From assembly GCA_029641185.1 (NCBI GenBank), contig JAPWGK010000012.1, positions 930,001-994,000 of the forward strand: 64,000 bases of DNA, read 5' to 3'. The notes under the pieces are model-generated. The model was not told the DNA's origin and did not search any database. It saw nothing but the letters and a program-made list of their open reading frames with translations. The position numbers were made by a program, and so were the translations under genes. Position 1 is the stretch's first letter, and each line of letters opens with the position of its first letter. Shown piece by piece: positions 10,023 through 22,377 of this stretch. The DNA comes from Pseudofabraea citricarpa (Eukaryota; Ascomycota; Leotiomycetes; Helotiales; Dermateaceae).

Positions 10023-12620
10023 TGCGGGTCCAACAGAAAGTCCGTGGTCAAATGCGAATGATGGTGGTGATTAAGTTGGAAGGAGGAGGATGATGGTATT
10101 TTGCACCCAGTAGTCTTGATTGGTATGATACCTCAGGCCGTGAATATGATGAGGTGGTAAGAGTAAGGTCAGAAGGTTGAAAAGAAGCGATTGCCATGTA
10201 CCTAAATAGAATGTGTACTGTCTCTATTGCGTTTTGAAGGCGTTTTGATTCTTACGAACTTTCGACTGGAAGCTGCGAGGTACAGGTCCTCGATGATTAT
10301 GAACTCTAGCAGATATTGATAGTTTGCGAACCTAATTTGCTAAAAAAGTTGATATCTGAGGCGCAGAAGAGTGAATGAATGTTTATTTAGGTGACGATAT
10401 AATATACAAGAAAAGACTTTTATGAGTTGGAAGCTCTCTACAGGGGTAACTATGCACATTAAAATCTCATATTATACTTGAGCTTTTGCTTAACGTGTAG
10501 ATGAAAATTTATTCTTTGTAACAAGATACTACTAATTACTCAGAAGCATATACCAAGTCTAACAATGGCATGACAAATTTCAGAAATCAAAATCCCCATG
10601 GACAGTAGACTACGTCGACAGTTAAGAATGCAGAACAAGACTGACTCGTTATATCAATCCCAACTCGAGATTTGGACTGAACTTGTTACGGCAAACGGAA
10701 TACAAAAGTATTCTACCAGATTTTGATGAATGTGAGACTAATTCAGACGCATCCCCAAGAAGACGATGCACTTCATCATAGCTACCATATTGACCTTTAG
10801 AAGTTCTCTAAGGTAACTAAGATGCTTTGGATTCCAGCACGTTGGTGCTAGTCACCAACTGTAACCCCAAGAGATTATATCACAAGCAACAACTAGCCAA
10901 GGAATGACTAAGAACAGGCAGGCCGCCTGTACAGTAGAGGAAGCAGTGCCAGAACTATAAAATCGGAAGCACCTCCGCTAGAAGGTACTTTCATGTGAAA
11001 TAATCCAGGTGCTTGCTTCGGCCAACAAAAAGCCATTCCCTGCGGACTCCGTTATTGGCCATCCTCATCTTTATAATTGCCTCCGGCGAGTCGCTGACCG
11101 ATTTGAAGATTGAGGCATTATTGCTCCTCGGTCGATAGCGACTTCAATATGTTCCTTACACGATCTGTGTATTTAGCAATGGAAAGAGACAGTAGTACTG
11201 ATCTTCTTATGAGGTCGAATCTGAACGGTTCTAACCCAAATGAAAGGAAACCAAAACACCAAGTGGTCCTCTAGGAGGCAAAAAAGAAGAAGAAGAATGA
11301 TAAAAAGCACACGCCGCATCATAGCACGCAAGATACCATCAAAACCGGTTCGTGAAGACACCACGCCACCTACTTTCTACCCTGCTCTGTTCAATGTACT
11401 TGCTTGGTGCGCTAAAAGCACTCGCAAAGCTACGAAGAGTACATAAAAATATGCACTTGGCATCTGCTCTCTTTACGAGGTGTACATTTTGAGTTTTCCC
11501 AACGAAGCAGGTCAAACTTAGTCTGTGGCCAACTAATCTGAAGGGTGCGCTGAGTGATGATTGGTCTGGGACCTGCGTAGCAAGTGAGAAGTATATTTTA
11601 CAACTAGGTAAAGCACATACTGCATATACTAAAAGAGAAAGGAATAGTAATAGGAGGGATGAGCATCTCGAGATACTGGATCAGGAAACAAACAGGTGAG
11701 GTTTTTGTGGTGGCAATGTATGACGAAGCGAAAGAAATGGGGTATTGTACTCCGTACTGTACTCCACCGTTTTAATTATTCCCCCCCAGACCGAATAGTG
11801 GTATGCCGATGACAATGATCCTTGTGGCTTGAGGCATCCGTATACTGTACTACACATATAGGGGTACAGATCAACTGATGATCGGCATTATACAGGGCAC
11901 GTTGTTTTGTGAGATTGTGCGAGAACAATTTTTCTGATGTTCATTTCTCGTTGGGTCGCATCGCTAAGATATCAAGAACGAGCTGCAGCATCTCCTTAAT
12001 TTACTTCCCATGTCGATTATTTGGTCCGGGGCTTCTTTCCGTTGCTAATGCTTCGGCAGCGCTAAGATTATGATTTGCTAGGTTCTCCGGCTTTTTTGAT
12101 GTTCAAGGCTGGGTGAAATGATTTTAATAGTCAATCCATACTGTACAGTAGAGCAATATGTCTAATTGCGTCAGCGTCCAAATTAATAATGAAAGGGAGT
12201 TGGAAGCTGCAACCATGGCGAAAATGCACTGATGCAGGAAATTATCAATTGTGGGTTGACCTTCGAAGATTGGTGGCGGGCTTTCTTTCACCACGTTGAA
12301 GCTCAACGACCCTGTATATAGTTCGGTAGTATTTCCTTTTTCGCTGGTCAGCAGGTCAGTACAAGGCTGCATCATCCATGCATTGTTTACCGTAGAAGTC
12401 CGGGGGCAAGACGAGGAAGAGGCTCATGGGGACCTTGAGCACAAGAGAATTGCTAAGTGCCACTCCCGCCTGCAGCCAATGAATTCACCACACGGGCAAG
12501 AAGTGGACATTAGAAGGACCGACCAATGGGCACTAGCAAGACGATTTCCTTCCAAACCAACAAGAACTTGACAAGGCGTTCGTCTTTTAACTTCAACCTC
12601 AGGAAATAATCTGGTATGCG
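10023..12620. other. AT-rich gene-poor region
   Basis: No gene found. The sequence is moderately AT-rich with dense stops. A perfect 12-bp palindrome, TACTGTACAGTA, lies at 12139-12150, and related GTACTGTAC units occur at about 11751-11765. The small open frames at 11173-11446 and 12124-12571 overlap on opposite strands and have no recognisable features. Confidence 0.55.
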
Positions 12621-13887
12621 ACTCCGGCTGGGATATTAACGACCGACCTTCTAGAACCCTTTAACCTTTCAGTTCTAGAACACGAGCGTCGAGATATACT
12701 TACCACCCGAAGAGGGCTGGGCTGGCTTGCTGCACATTACCACGTCATTGAAGGCGAATGCGACGGCCGTGGAAAATCAACGGCCTGCACGCCGCCGATC
12801 CGGATAAATCAAGAGGTTGTTCGATATCGGCGTAGTGCCCTTTGAAGGTGGGTGTGCGCGGCGATAGGGGGCATAGGAATAAGGAAGTGCAGCAAAATCC
12901 ACGACTGGCTAGTTGAAGAACTGGGGAAGTGGTCGGGTAGGCTGAATACCAAGAAAACGCTCGAGGGGGGCGTGGTGGTGGCTAGAGGAAAAGCTGGGGA
13001 AACGACCGGGGTGAGGGATTTGGGGAAGGTTCGGCGGCCAGCTACCCAGCGTCCCTGGCCTGCCACTGTTCCCCGTCACCTCGGACCATCTCGATTCTCG
13101 AGTTATGATTTTTAATCTCCCTCGTCTCTGGTAGGCTGGCAGAGGTAATGCTTATCCGACACGACATTTATAGCAGACGCAGGGCAAGGAACACGCAGCG
13201 CTAGGTGGACGGACTTGCAGATAGAACGAGCACATCTCACATACTGTGCATGACAGCGAGCCAGGGCGGCTGGAGGAGTGAGCTGTCGATGAGGCGTTCG
13301 TGCAAGTGACAGAAGATTGAACAGGAGGACTCATCTCAGTCAATAACCACCCACTTGCTCCGCGACCCCCGGGGCCCGGTTGAATTTGCAGCTCAGGTGA
13401 TATGGTGAAGATTGCTAGCCAAGGCCGTCGTGAGCGTTGAGGTCGTGGTCGTAGTCGTGCAGCGGAGGACCGGTGTAGCGTCTAAGCCGAAAGCTTCGGT
13501 TGGAATGATGATGCTGCGCACAAAAGGGCCATTCTCACCGTAGCGTACAACGAACGAATGGGCGCTGGGGCTCTCGTGTCTGCTGATGTCCCGGTTTTTT
13601 ATTTGTTGCGTTATATTGTCGTATCCATTAGGAGCGGCGAGGCGAGCAGGCGGGCGGGCGCGGTGTCCAGGGCCCTCCCTTTGCAGAATCTCTTTCTCCC
13701 TCTTCAAGGCATGATGATTGTTTGGAGTGTGAAATATTTGTGAGACATGGTCGCGCACAAAGTCGAATTTGCTCCAGGGGACCAGGGGCAGGCGGTATCT
13801 TATCGTTCAGGCCAGGGACTCGAGCTTGGATCACATAGCGACGGAAGCCAGAACAAATGACGGCAACCTCCAGACTCGAGCGGCGGC

Positions 13888-13914
13888 GGGGGGGGGGAGG
13901 GGGGGGGGGGGGGG
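13888..13914 (+). repeat. Poly-G tract, G10-A-G16
   Basis: Ten G, one A, then sixteen G, directly after a GGC triplet run. Such a tract can fold into a G-quadruplex on this strand or a C-rich motif on the other. It also causes assembly slippage, so its length is uncertain. Confidence 0.9.
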
Positions 13915-14518
13915 CTGGAGAAAGCTGGAGTCCCGAGATGAAAAAAAGGTGATGGACGCGCATTGCGGAGAGATGATCGCTCTGGACCAGCACGAGGAGA
14001 AAACGTGCCTGCGAACACCCACCCATTATTCATCCAGCCATCTAGCATCCAACATCCACCATGCGATGACCCATACCGGTACCAGCAGCAGCAGCAGCAG
14101 CACCAGTAGCATCACCACCATTATGTCCTCCCCGTCCGTACAGTAGTCGAGCTGGCAGGCAAGCAAGCGGCTTTATGGATATGTGCGGCACAGAGACGAC
14201 GACGACGACAACAACAACGAGGTATGGCTGCCGGAGCAAATCAGCAACATGGCTATCCAAGGCGCCCGGGATCTTCATGTCAAAGACGCAGATTGCACCT
14301 CGCGCTTTTTCGTCTCATCCAAGCCCGAGCATTCCCAATCGAACTTAAAACAATTTTACCTCTTGTCACAGTTGTCAGTCAGTTTTTACCAAGCACCCAT
14401 TGACCAATAGGCCGCATCGGCAGCTTCGGGTAAGACTTTCAGGAGAAGGGTGCATGATGCTGGTTGGATGGCTGGATGGCTGGATGGTGGTGGTGGTGGT
14501 AGTAGTAGTGGTGGGTGT

Positions 14519-14548
14519 GGATGTGGATGTGGATGTGGATGTGGATGA
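14519..14548 (+). repeat. GGATGT hexanucleotide repeat
   Basis: Four perfect GGATGT units followed by one GGATGA. They are preceded by GGT and TGGATGGC repeats from about 14460. Confidence 0.85.
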
Positions 14549-14653
14549 GGGTGTGAGTGCGAGAGTGAGTGAGAGTGAGGTGTGTGTGGGACTAGCAGTG
14601 TGAGAGTGAGTCCTCATCCTGAATAGTACGGTAGCAGTAGTAGCAGCAGTAGT

Positions 14654-14692
<39 letters not shown>
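14654..14692 (+). repeat. AGC (CAG) triplet repeat, 13 units
   Basis: Thirteen perfect AGC triplets, with degenerate AGT/AGC triplets before them from about 14634. It is in non-coding sequence upstream of the regulator, so it is not a polyglutamine tract. Confidence 0.9.
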
Positions 14693-14694
<2 letters not shown>

Positions 14695-15000
14695 CGGCTC
14701 CAACCTGGGCGGGCCGGATGTACTCGTACCTGTGCTATCGATGTCGCTGCATCTTCTGTATCGTATCGACTGGAGTCTGGTTCTGGAGTCTGGAGTCTGG
14801 AATCTCTCGATGTCCTAGCAAGTGAGTGCGGTGTTTTTTGATACGCTACCAGCAGCAGTCGTTCGTTTCTGCTGCACAAAGAATACCTGGAGCTTGGCGC
14901 GCGTGAAACGACCCGTTTTCAGCGATATGCAGCCTCTATCCAGAAAAGTGGATAGACCACCCACCATGAGCTGTTCAGCGCTGTGCAACAGAAATAGAAG

Positions 15001-15036
15001 ACGACGACGACGACGACGATGATGATGATGATGATG
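15001..15036 (+). repeat. Compound ACG/ATG triplet repeat
   Basis: Six ACG triplets pass directly into six ATG triplets, which is one C-to-T change repeated along the array. A GGTGGGAT repeat follows at about 15060-15090. Confidence 0.88.
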
Positions 15037-15368
15037 CAGATGATGCTGATGCGGGTGATGGATGGTGGGATGGTGGGATGGTGGGATGGTAGATGGCCGG
15101 GCCTGGGGTGGAGGGGGGAGGGAGGAGGGAGGCTGGATTCCAGAAGTCGGCATTTACGGCAAATGACAGTTTCATGGTTTTGCAGCCATCGGCAACGGCA
15201 ATCTGTGTTTCTGTGTTTCTGTGTTTCTGTGGGTGGGTAGTGTATAGTGAGTTGGAGAGCATATTTCTACTGTACTGTACTGTCCAGTACGGTATTAGCC
15301 TGTGAGCCTATCGTGACTTCTGAGCCGCCTGGTGGGGTCTGACAAAGCAAATCAAAGAGAGAAGGAAC

Positions 15369-15392
15369 AAAGAAAGAAAGAAAGAAAGAAAG
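15369..15392 (+). repeat. AAAG tetranucleotide repeat, 6 units
   Basis: Six perfect AAAG units within a purine-rich stretch. A pyrimidine-rich zone of CTCAACT/CTTGCT repeats follows at about 15430-15560. Confidence 0.88.
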
Positions 15393-16020
15393 ATGACCCA
15401 CCTGCTGGTCGGTGACTCTTGTCTTTCTTCTCTTCCAGGCTCTTTCCTCTTGCTCTTGCTCTTGCCATTCCTCTTGATATCCCTCTTACGCCTATTCTCA
15501 ACTCTCAACTCTTAGCTCTTAACCCTCGGCTCTCGACTCTCAACTCCCAACTCTCGTTCTCGCTCTACCGGACGCCGGCCCCCCAGCAATAAAGAATGAA
15601 GCCGCTGCAATAAGAATACATAATTCACTGAACGCCGGCCCAGCAGATCCACACTGCTCGTCGCTATGCTACTTTGAATCATTCCAAAGCCAGACTAAGT
15701 GCACAAGTGCTCCGTCTCAGACTGCCAGAGCAGCGTTGAGGGCCAATAGCTGCCCCTGTACAGACGCCCTGAGGTGCATGTTGGACTTCCGAGCCTTGGT
15801 CATCATCATCCAGGGAAGGGAAAGCCAGCCAACAACACCAAAGTGACCAAACCTCACCCCTCCACCCCTCCAGCCAGGGTCCCCCCCCTCCACCTGCTTC
15901 CCTCCTCCCCGTCCGTCCAGCGTGCCAGCCAGCTTCTCCATATTATTCTGTGGATCGACCTCTCTGCCTGTGCGAAAAAAGACCGACTGCGGCATCAAGA
16001 GCTGAGCGGAGCAGAGCAGA

Positions 16021-16045
16021 GCAGTGCAGTGCAGTGCAGTGCAGT
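16021..16045 (+). repeat. GCAGT pentanucleotide repeat, 5 units
   Basis: Five perfect GCAGT units following GAGCA units. A TTGC repeat (five units, 16077-16096) lies just downstream. Confidence 0.88.
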
Positions 16046-16380
16046 ACCTGCCCCTCCAACTTCAAACTTACCGTAATTGCTTGCTTGCTTGCTTGCTCAC
16101 TCTAGGTCCCTAATTGACCTCACATCTCCCGCCGGCCGCAGCCCCATGAAGTACACTATTATTGCCTGCTACAGCTATTCTACCGTACGGTACTGCTACA
16201 CCTGCGTGCCTGCCTGCCCCAGAAGTCCCAGACGGCTAGCTGCCACAGCTGCGACGGCCTTCCCAAGTCAGACGCACACCACAGCCACCCCGTAGACCAC
16301 TCACAACCCCAGGCCCGCCAGAGAGAGGATCCCTCCCCCCTCCCCAATCCAAACCCAGCCTGCCTCCTCGGCCAGAGACC

Positions 16381-16465
16381 GACAGACAGACAGAAAGACA
16401 GTCCAGACACTCCAGACACTCCAGACAGTAGTCAAGTCAAGTCAGTCAGTCAGTCAGTCCGTCAG
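16381..16465 (+). repeat. GACA, ACTCCAGAC and GTCA short tandem repeats
   Basis: Successive short arrays: GACA units, then repeated ACTCCAGAC units, then GTCAA/GTCA units. A further GACA/GCAG cluster lies at about 16723-16770. Confidence 0.8.
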
Positions 16466-17053
16466 CTTCGCTTCGTGGTACTACCAGAACAGCTCCTTTG
16501 CCGGACACAATACCTCGCTCTTGCCAGGGAAAGAACTACTGCAGTACATGTACCCAAAGAGCCCAAGAGATCCATCTGTAGCCCACGACCTGCCCGGCCA
16601 CACACACAAACGAATCACCATCAGCGCTGCGTCCAGGATTGACAAATCGACGTCGGCAAACCTGCAACGGGCGAATTGTGGTGCCAGGTGCAGCGAGCGA
16701 ACGGCCAGCTTCACGCGATAAGTGGCAGACAGACAGGAAGACAGACAGACCAGCAGGCAGGCAGGCGGGCAGCGGATTCTCAGCGAGACAGCCAGCCTGT
16801 GTGGATTCCTTCCAGTCTGCGAGCGCGCCTCTGCTGCAAGTCACCAGTATCGGACCCGCCAGGCTCTAGCCATTGGAAAGCCGTCAGTCAAACCTCCATC
16901 CTTTCCCATTATTCCATTGCCACGAACGACCCTTCTCGAACTCGAGCCCACAGCGAATGGTTGCGTGGTTATTGACTTGCGTAACTTTAGCATGCCAGAC
17001 GGCTCACAGAAAGCTGTTTGCATCTCCTCTCGCAACGAACCTGCTCAAAGACC

Positions 17054-20000
17054 ATGCTGAGTGAGCCAACGGTCCTTCAATCGCAGCCTCTTGTCATGCC
17101 TGCCGCGACGTCATCCGCCGCAGGAACGAATGGTGGGATGAAAAAAGAAGAGACTGGTATGTGTACATTCACCACCGATTTCCTATCTACCCGAAAGCCC
17201 TCGCTCGGACGAGGCTTTGTATTGCCCATCCTTCCGTCAGTCATACCAGTTCGTAGTTGACCAAAGTTCAAAAAAGGCCCCGCCAACGGCAAGAGCTCTA
17301 ACAACTTTCCCCCACCAAAGACCGACAAACCTCGGCCTCACGTCTGCGGAACCTGTCAGAGATCTTTCGCACGATTAGAACATCTTAAACGACATGAGCG
17401 TTCCCACACAAAAGAGAAGCCGTTTGAGTGTCCCGAGTGTGCAAGATGTTTTGCCCGTCGCGATCTTTTGCTGCGGCACCAGCAGAAGCTTCATATGACG
17501 ACCACTCCATCCTCCAGACCTCGGAACCGTCGCGAGAGCGCAGCAAGTACTACTGCGACTGGGCGAGTGAGAAAGGGTTCCGTCGCTAACAATGGGGGGA
17601 CGGCGACGACCATGAGGCCGAGGGCAAACACCATCAGCCATATTGATGGTGCCCATATGCAGCTCATGGCAGCTACCAACAATTCAGTCGCAGCAGCTCG
17701 AAATGGGTTGGCGGCAGGGCATAGCCGTCATCCCAGCCTTGCCGGGTTGCCAATACAAAACTATGAGCAGTTTGGTGGCATGTCTGCGGTGATGGGTCAG
17801 CGGGGAGTAAACCATGGCTTACCGAAGTTGGAGACCCACACATTCAACAATGTCGATTATGGAGGAGGGTTGCGAACCGCACCTGTCAATGGAGGCTTTT
17901 CTACAGACTTTGACTTTGAGGGTTTGCTGTTTGGGCCGGGATCGACTATCAATCCCAATGCCTTGCACTATAGCGATTCACCTCAGTCCATGGCCATTGA
18001 TGCCGCTTCGCCTTACCATCAAGCATTTCCTGATATGCCCATGAACCAGGCTATAGATGAGAATTTCGACTGGATGAATGGGTTTGACCATCAGATGTCG
18101 TTCAATGGCGAGAGTGCTATAGATGGATCGTCGCCGTCGGCAATAAGTACTGCCAGCCAAAGTGGTATTAGCGAAGTCATGTTAGATGGCTCAAATAACC
18201 CTGCTGCTGCAACTACAGCGTCCATGTGGCAGACGTCGATGATGGCACCTCCGCTAATGACGCCCAACCCATTTACTCTAGACTTGGGAAATGCGGGATT
18301 TTCGGACTTGATGAATGGTGGACCTATCTCGCCGCACAGCTTAAGCACTCAGAAGAATATAAATGATCCCTACTTTTCGACGCCGCCCCCATCAATGAGT
18401 TCCTTGAGCCCATCAATGATGCCTGGACTCACAACCCAAGGCCTTCATCAAACCATGAACTTTGGGCCGGAAACCCCAGTTTCTATAAATGGAAGCATGG
18501 CTGGTGGCCCTTTAGCTACAATCACTGAATCAACCCGGCAAGCCCTCCTTTCTGCGCTAGTTCAATGTACGCCCTTTGGAGCTCGAAAATACTCATTCCC
18601 AGCGACGAGTTCACCCCTCTCACCCCATTTTTCCGCGCGGAGGAATAGTGTCGCTCCTGAACCATCTAGAAGCCTGCCCAGTACTTTTGACCTGCAACGA
18701 TACATAGGAGTGAGTCTACATGCCATCCACGAGCCGACCTCTTTGCACTCCAACCATACCCTCAGTCTGTCGATTTAGTGATTGCAGAGTGTACTGAAGC
18801 CTTAGCCTGAGCTCCTATAATGAGACTTGGTCCAGTGACCGAAAACCATTAGTCCATTGGATAGGATAATTCGAACAATAAAAAGAAAAAATACCCCTTT
18901 TCCAATGTACTTGGAGCATGTAATACGGATATTGTAACCGCTTGTTATCGTTGAAGCCCATACATTGCACAACTCCCTTTGTTCAACCTGCAACACCAAA
19001 GAAATCTTTTGCAGTTTACAGTCCTGACGTGGTGGGGTTGAACTTACGATCGACAATACTAACTTACAATGATATAGGCATATATCCGCTATTTTCACCC
19101 ACATTTGCCGTTCTTACACATGCCTACTCTGTCGTTTGATGTCCCGGCCCCCTCAAATGGCCAGCCTCAAACCAGCAGTTTGTTTGGAGGCCGCGGTTGC
19201 TTAATACTCTCTATGGCAGCGATTGGAGCTTTGTACGAGTTGGACCAAGTACAGTCAAAGGAATTATTCGATTCTGCTAAGAAAATGATCCAGCTTTATC
19301 TGGAGGAACGACGCAAGGAGGATGTTCGCAAAGCTGACCACCGCAAAGCCTCTATTCCAAACCAAGGATCCAGGACTACAGAAAATTCAGTACATACACC
19401 GGTTTGGCTCGTACAGGCCATGCTGTTAAATGTTGTTTATGGACACAACTGTGGCGACAAAACCGCAGGTGATATCGCCAGTACTCATTGTGCCGCGTTG
19501 GTAAGTCTTGCTCGAGCTGCAGAATTACTTCGACCACCGCAACAAGACGTAGTTATGACGGACGAGGATACGGCCAACGATACACGGGATAAAGCAGAAA
19601 GCCCCGAGCAGCAGGAATGGCTTGATTGGAAGATAATGGAGGAGCGCAAGCGAACATTATATGCGGTCTTTATTCTATCAAGTCTTTTGGTATCCGCATA
19701 CAATCATACACCAGCTCTGACGAATTCTGAGATCATGCTGGACCTGCCTTGCGATGAGGAGTTCTGGGCTGCAGAGAGCGCAAGCAGCTTCTTCGCAAAG
19801 GGTGGCGCAAGAATGGCCGATCATAACCAAACGACGTTCCATGACGCTTTGGGCGAACTCTTACGAACTAGCGAGAAACAGCAGCAGCAACAACAGCAGC
19901 AACAGCAGCAGCAAATGCACCAACCTTTTGGCTCCAGCAATTTCCAAGAACTGCCACAAAGCGATCTTCGACCCAGTACCTTCGGCTGTCTTGTTCTCAT

Positions 20001-21141
20001 CAATGCTATCCATGTGAGTAAACCCATTGAGGGCCTAGCTAACAGACTTCATCCTACTGCTGTCTTGCAATACTAACCTAGTTTTATAGAACTATATTTG
20101 GGAAACTAGGCAAAGACACCACAATAAGATATGGACAAACGAAGAAACAGAAAAAATGCACCGTCATATCGAACCAGCGCTGAAGGCTTGGCAAGCAGCT
20201 TGGGCAAGCAACCCTCATCATAGTCTTGAGCGACCTAATCCTTTTGGATTAGGCCCATTATCTGCGGATAGCATTCCTCTACTTGATCTCGCATACGTCC
20301 GCCTTTTTGTCAATCTCTCCCGGTCCAAAGAGAAGTTCTGGCAACGGGACTATGACGGCATGGCTGAAGAACTATCACGTGGAAGTGAGATTATACAGCA
20401 TGCGGAGCATTCTCCTGGATCAGATGACTCTGCAGATCAATCTTCCGGGACCAGTTCAGTCTTTGTCGACACTCCCCCAACATCGAATTCGTCACTGGAT
20501 TTCAAGGCTTCAAATACTGCAGCTCACAACCAAGCTACCTCGACATCGAAGCGAGAACGTCACCTTCGTAAGGCTGCGTTTTATGCAGCCGATTCTTTAT
20601 CGATGTCAGACAAATTAGGTGTGACGTTTGCCGATTTTACATCTCGAGAACTGCCGCTGCAATCAGCCATGTGTGCATTCGATTGTGCTCAGGTCTTGGC
20701 AGAGTGGATTGCAACAGTCCAAGAACGAGTGGGACGGTATCTAGGGATTTTGGGGAAGGATGAAATAGATCTAAGCCAGGTTCCAGGGATTATGCTGCTC
20801 GAAGAAGAGGACTGCAAGCTTCTCACTAAAATCCAAGAGGTGCTTAACAGTGCTGAAATCAAGATGAATTATGAACTTGCAGGGATGGGAGCAGTGGCCC
20901 AGATGACTGCGGCGGCACAAAGACTCCCTGGTGGAGATAATTCGGGCTATGGAAGCAAGATTTTGAGGGTCACAGCTTACATGCTGGACAAAGCTGCTGT
21001 TTGGCCTGGTACGTTGATTTTCATTCCCTATTGCTCAACACTAACAGCAAACTAGTCACCCATCTCATGGCTCGCAGTCTGGAAATACAGGCCAACCATA
21101 TGCGAGCTAGAGCCGAGGACTCAGTAGCACATCGAGAATGA
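17054..21141 (+). CDS. C2H2 zinc-finger regulator, Adr1/AmdX-type
   Basis: Probable nuclear transcription factor of 1158 residues. Exons: 17054-17156, 17277-18709, 19078-20013, 20090-21008 and 21056-21141; all joins keep frame. Two C2H2 fingers lie at C58-C61-H74-H78 and C86-C89-H102-H107. Their helices ([10 protein letters not shown] and [11 protein letters not shown]) and the linker SHTKEKPF match the Adr1/AmdX type. A long Ser/Asn/Met/Pro-rich middle is probably disordered. From about residue 510 ([17 protein letters not shown]) a fungal-specific regulatory domain begins and runs to the C terminus. A CAG/CAA tract at 19879-19914 encodes twelve glutamines. The second intron is 368 bp, long for this genome, and several introns show TACTAAC before the acceptor. 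In Adr1/AmdX relatives the regulon concerns alternative carbon or nitrogen sources; the targets here are unknown. Confidence 0.88.
19879..19914 (+). repeat. CAG/CAA polyglutamine tract
   Basis: Twelve Gln codons, mixed CAG and CAA, inside the third exon of the C2H2 regulator. The mixed codons make slippage less likely than in a pure repeat. Confidence 0.9.
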
Positions 21142-22377
21142 TGTTCGGCCTGACAGATTTCAAAGATAATGTTACACCAAAAGCTACACAATAAGATCTG
21201 ATTCTGTAAAAAGTTTGTAAAAGTACGATATGGGAGGGCTTGGACGGCTTCCACTCGGACCTACATTTTCATTTTTCGGTACATACGGGAAGGCACTTTT
21301 TCCACAGCAGGGTTATAGAAAGACTTGGTGTTACGACGGTCTTTCTTTCTACCTGGGTGGATAACCACATCATTTTACGACATACTCCTTGATACACAAA
21401 AATATTGGCAATACCCATACTTCTTGTTGCGCCTAACTGGAACCGATTCCAAGAGAGCTGGTACCAAAAATGCCCATGTAGGGTTTCATTCTTTGGCAAC
21501 GACATTGCTCAAGGGGAAACATATTTTCTTCCCGGCTTTCTACTTCACCCTAATGGCCAGGACATTGATGCCGGATTTGCCTTTAATGAACTCTTTCCGG
21601 GGATTTTCGCTGAGATGACTCAGAATTGTATGGCGTTTTCCTTAGGAGTATTGGTTGTTGAGATTTGCCTCTGCTTTTCCTTTTTCCTTTATTTTATTTT
21701 ATCTTTTCTTTCAAAAAAAATCTTGATGAGGAATGAATGATTGATATGGGTGGTGGATTTGACGGTTGTCTTTGGTGGAAATATGGATGGACGGGAACAG
21801 GAGAAAGGGTGGATTATGAAAGAAACACATTTATAGGAAGGAAAGTATTGATGTGACAATTGCTACTTTCCTTGATGACGAGGGGAGAATAACCAGGTGG
21901 TAGCAATCGGTCGCGGTCACCAGTGAGATGCAAGTGGTCCGGCCTGATGGATTTTGGAGGAAATTTTAAGCTATGGATGGATGGATTGGGGTCACGGCGC
22001 TATTGCAATTACTTATCTCAGACGAGGACAGGACAAGGCAAACCTTCAAGCTTAGTCTAGGATGGGATGGGATGATTTCTTTGGAGGTCATACTTCTTCC
22101 AACGAGTCACCCAAAAATTAAAATTATGAGAAAGTATTGGGCGAGAGCCGATGAGAAAGTTGACGTGATACTCTTCAACTTGATTCGAGCGATTATCATG
22201 TAGAGAAGAGCCATGGATAGATAAATTGTCACTCGAATGGCTGATACACATAGGATTAAAAAAAGGTACCATCCATGCGCGCCATTACTCCTCGAAGACA
22301 GCCCTCTAAACAGTCGTTCCCAGTCAAAACGAAAGCCGATTCTGTCTCTTGCTCGGTTATGAATTTATCATGGTTAT
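21142..22377. other. Convergent intergenic region
   Basis: Spacer between the C2H2 regulator and the DUF7053 gene, both ending here. Open frames at 21269-21740 overlap on both strands and have no family resemblance. A run of A's at about 21713-21720 and T-rich tracts before it suggest 3' untranslated sequence. Confidence 0.5.

Larger units (their letters stand above)
12621..17053. promoter_or_regulatory. Microsatellite-rich 5' region of C2H2 regulator
   Basis: A GC-richer block of about 4.4 kb leading to the ATG of the Adr1-type regulator. It holds at least a dozen separate simple repeats and several GTAC palindromes (for example TACCGTACGGTA at 16181-16192). The last kilobase has few features of coding sequence but many short open frames on both strands, which fits a long leader with upstream ORFs. 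I infer promoter plus 5' untranslated region from position only; no TATA or mapped start is claimed. Confidence 0.45.

Noticed and set aside
12296..13115. Plus-strand open frames that could be a small gene
   Set aside because: No consistent splice chain or family resemblance; frames overlap minus-strand frames of equal length.
13149..13343. Cys-rich 63-residue open frame on the minus strand
   Set aside because: No signal peptide, irregular cysteine spacing and location inside a repeat-rich non-coding block; composition follows the local sequence.
14375..14617. Thr/Ser repeat protein frame (minus) and Val/Asp repeat frame (plus)
   Set aside because: Both are translations of simple repeats (GGT and GGATGT arrays) and not genes.
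21269..21740. Overlapping open frames of 78-111 codons downstream of the C2H2 regulator
   Set aside because: They overlap on both strands, lack splice partners and have random-looking composition.
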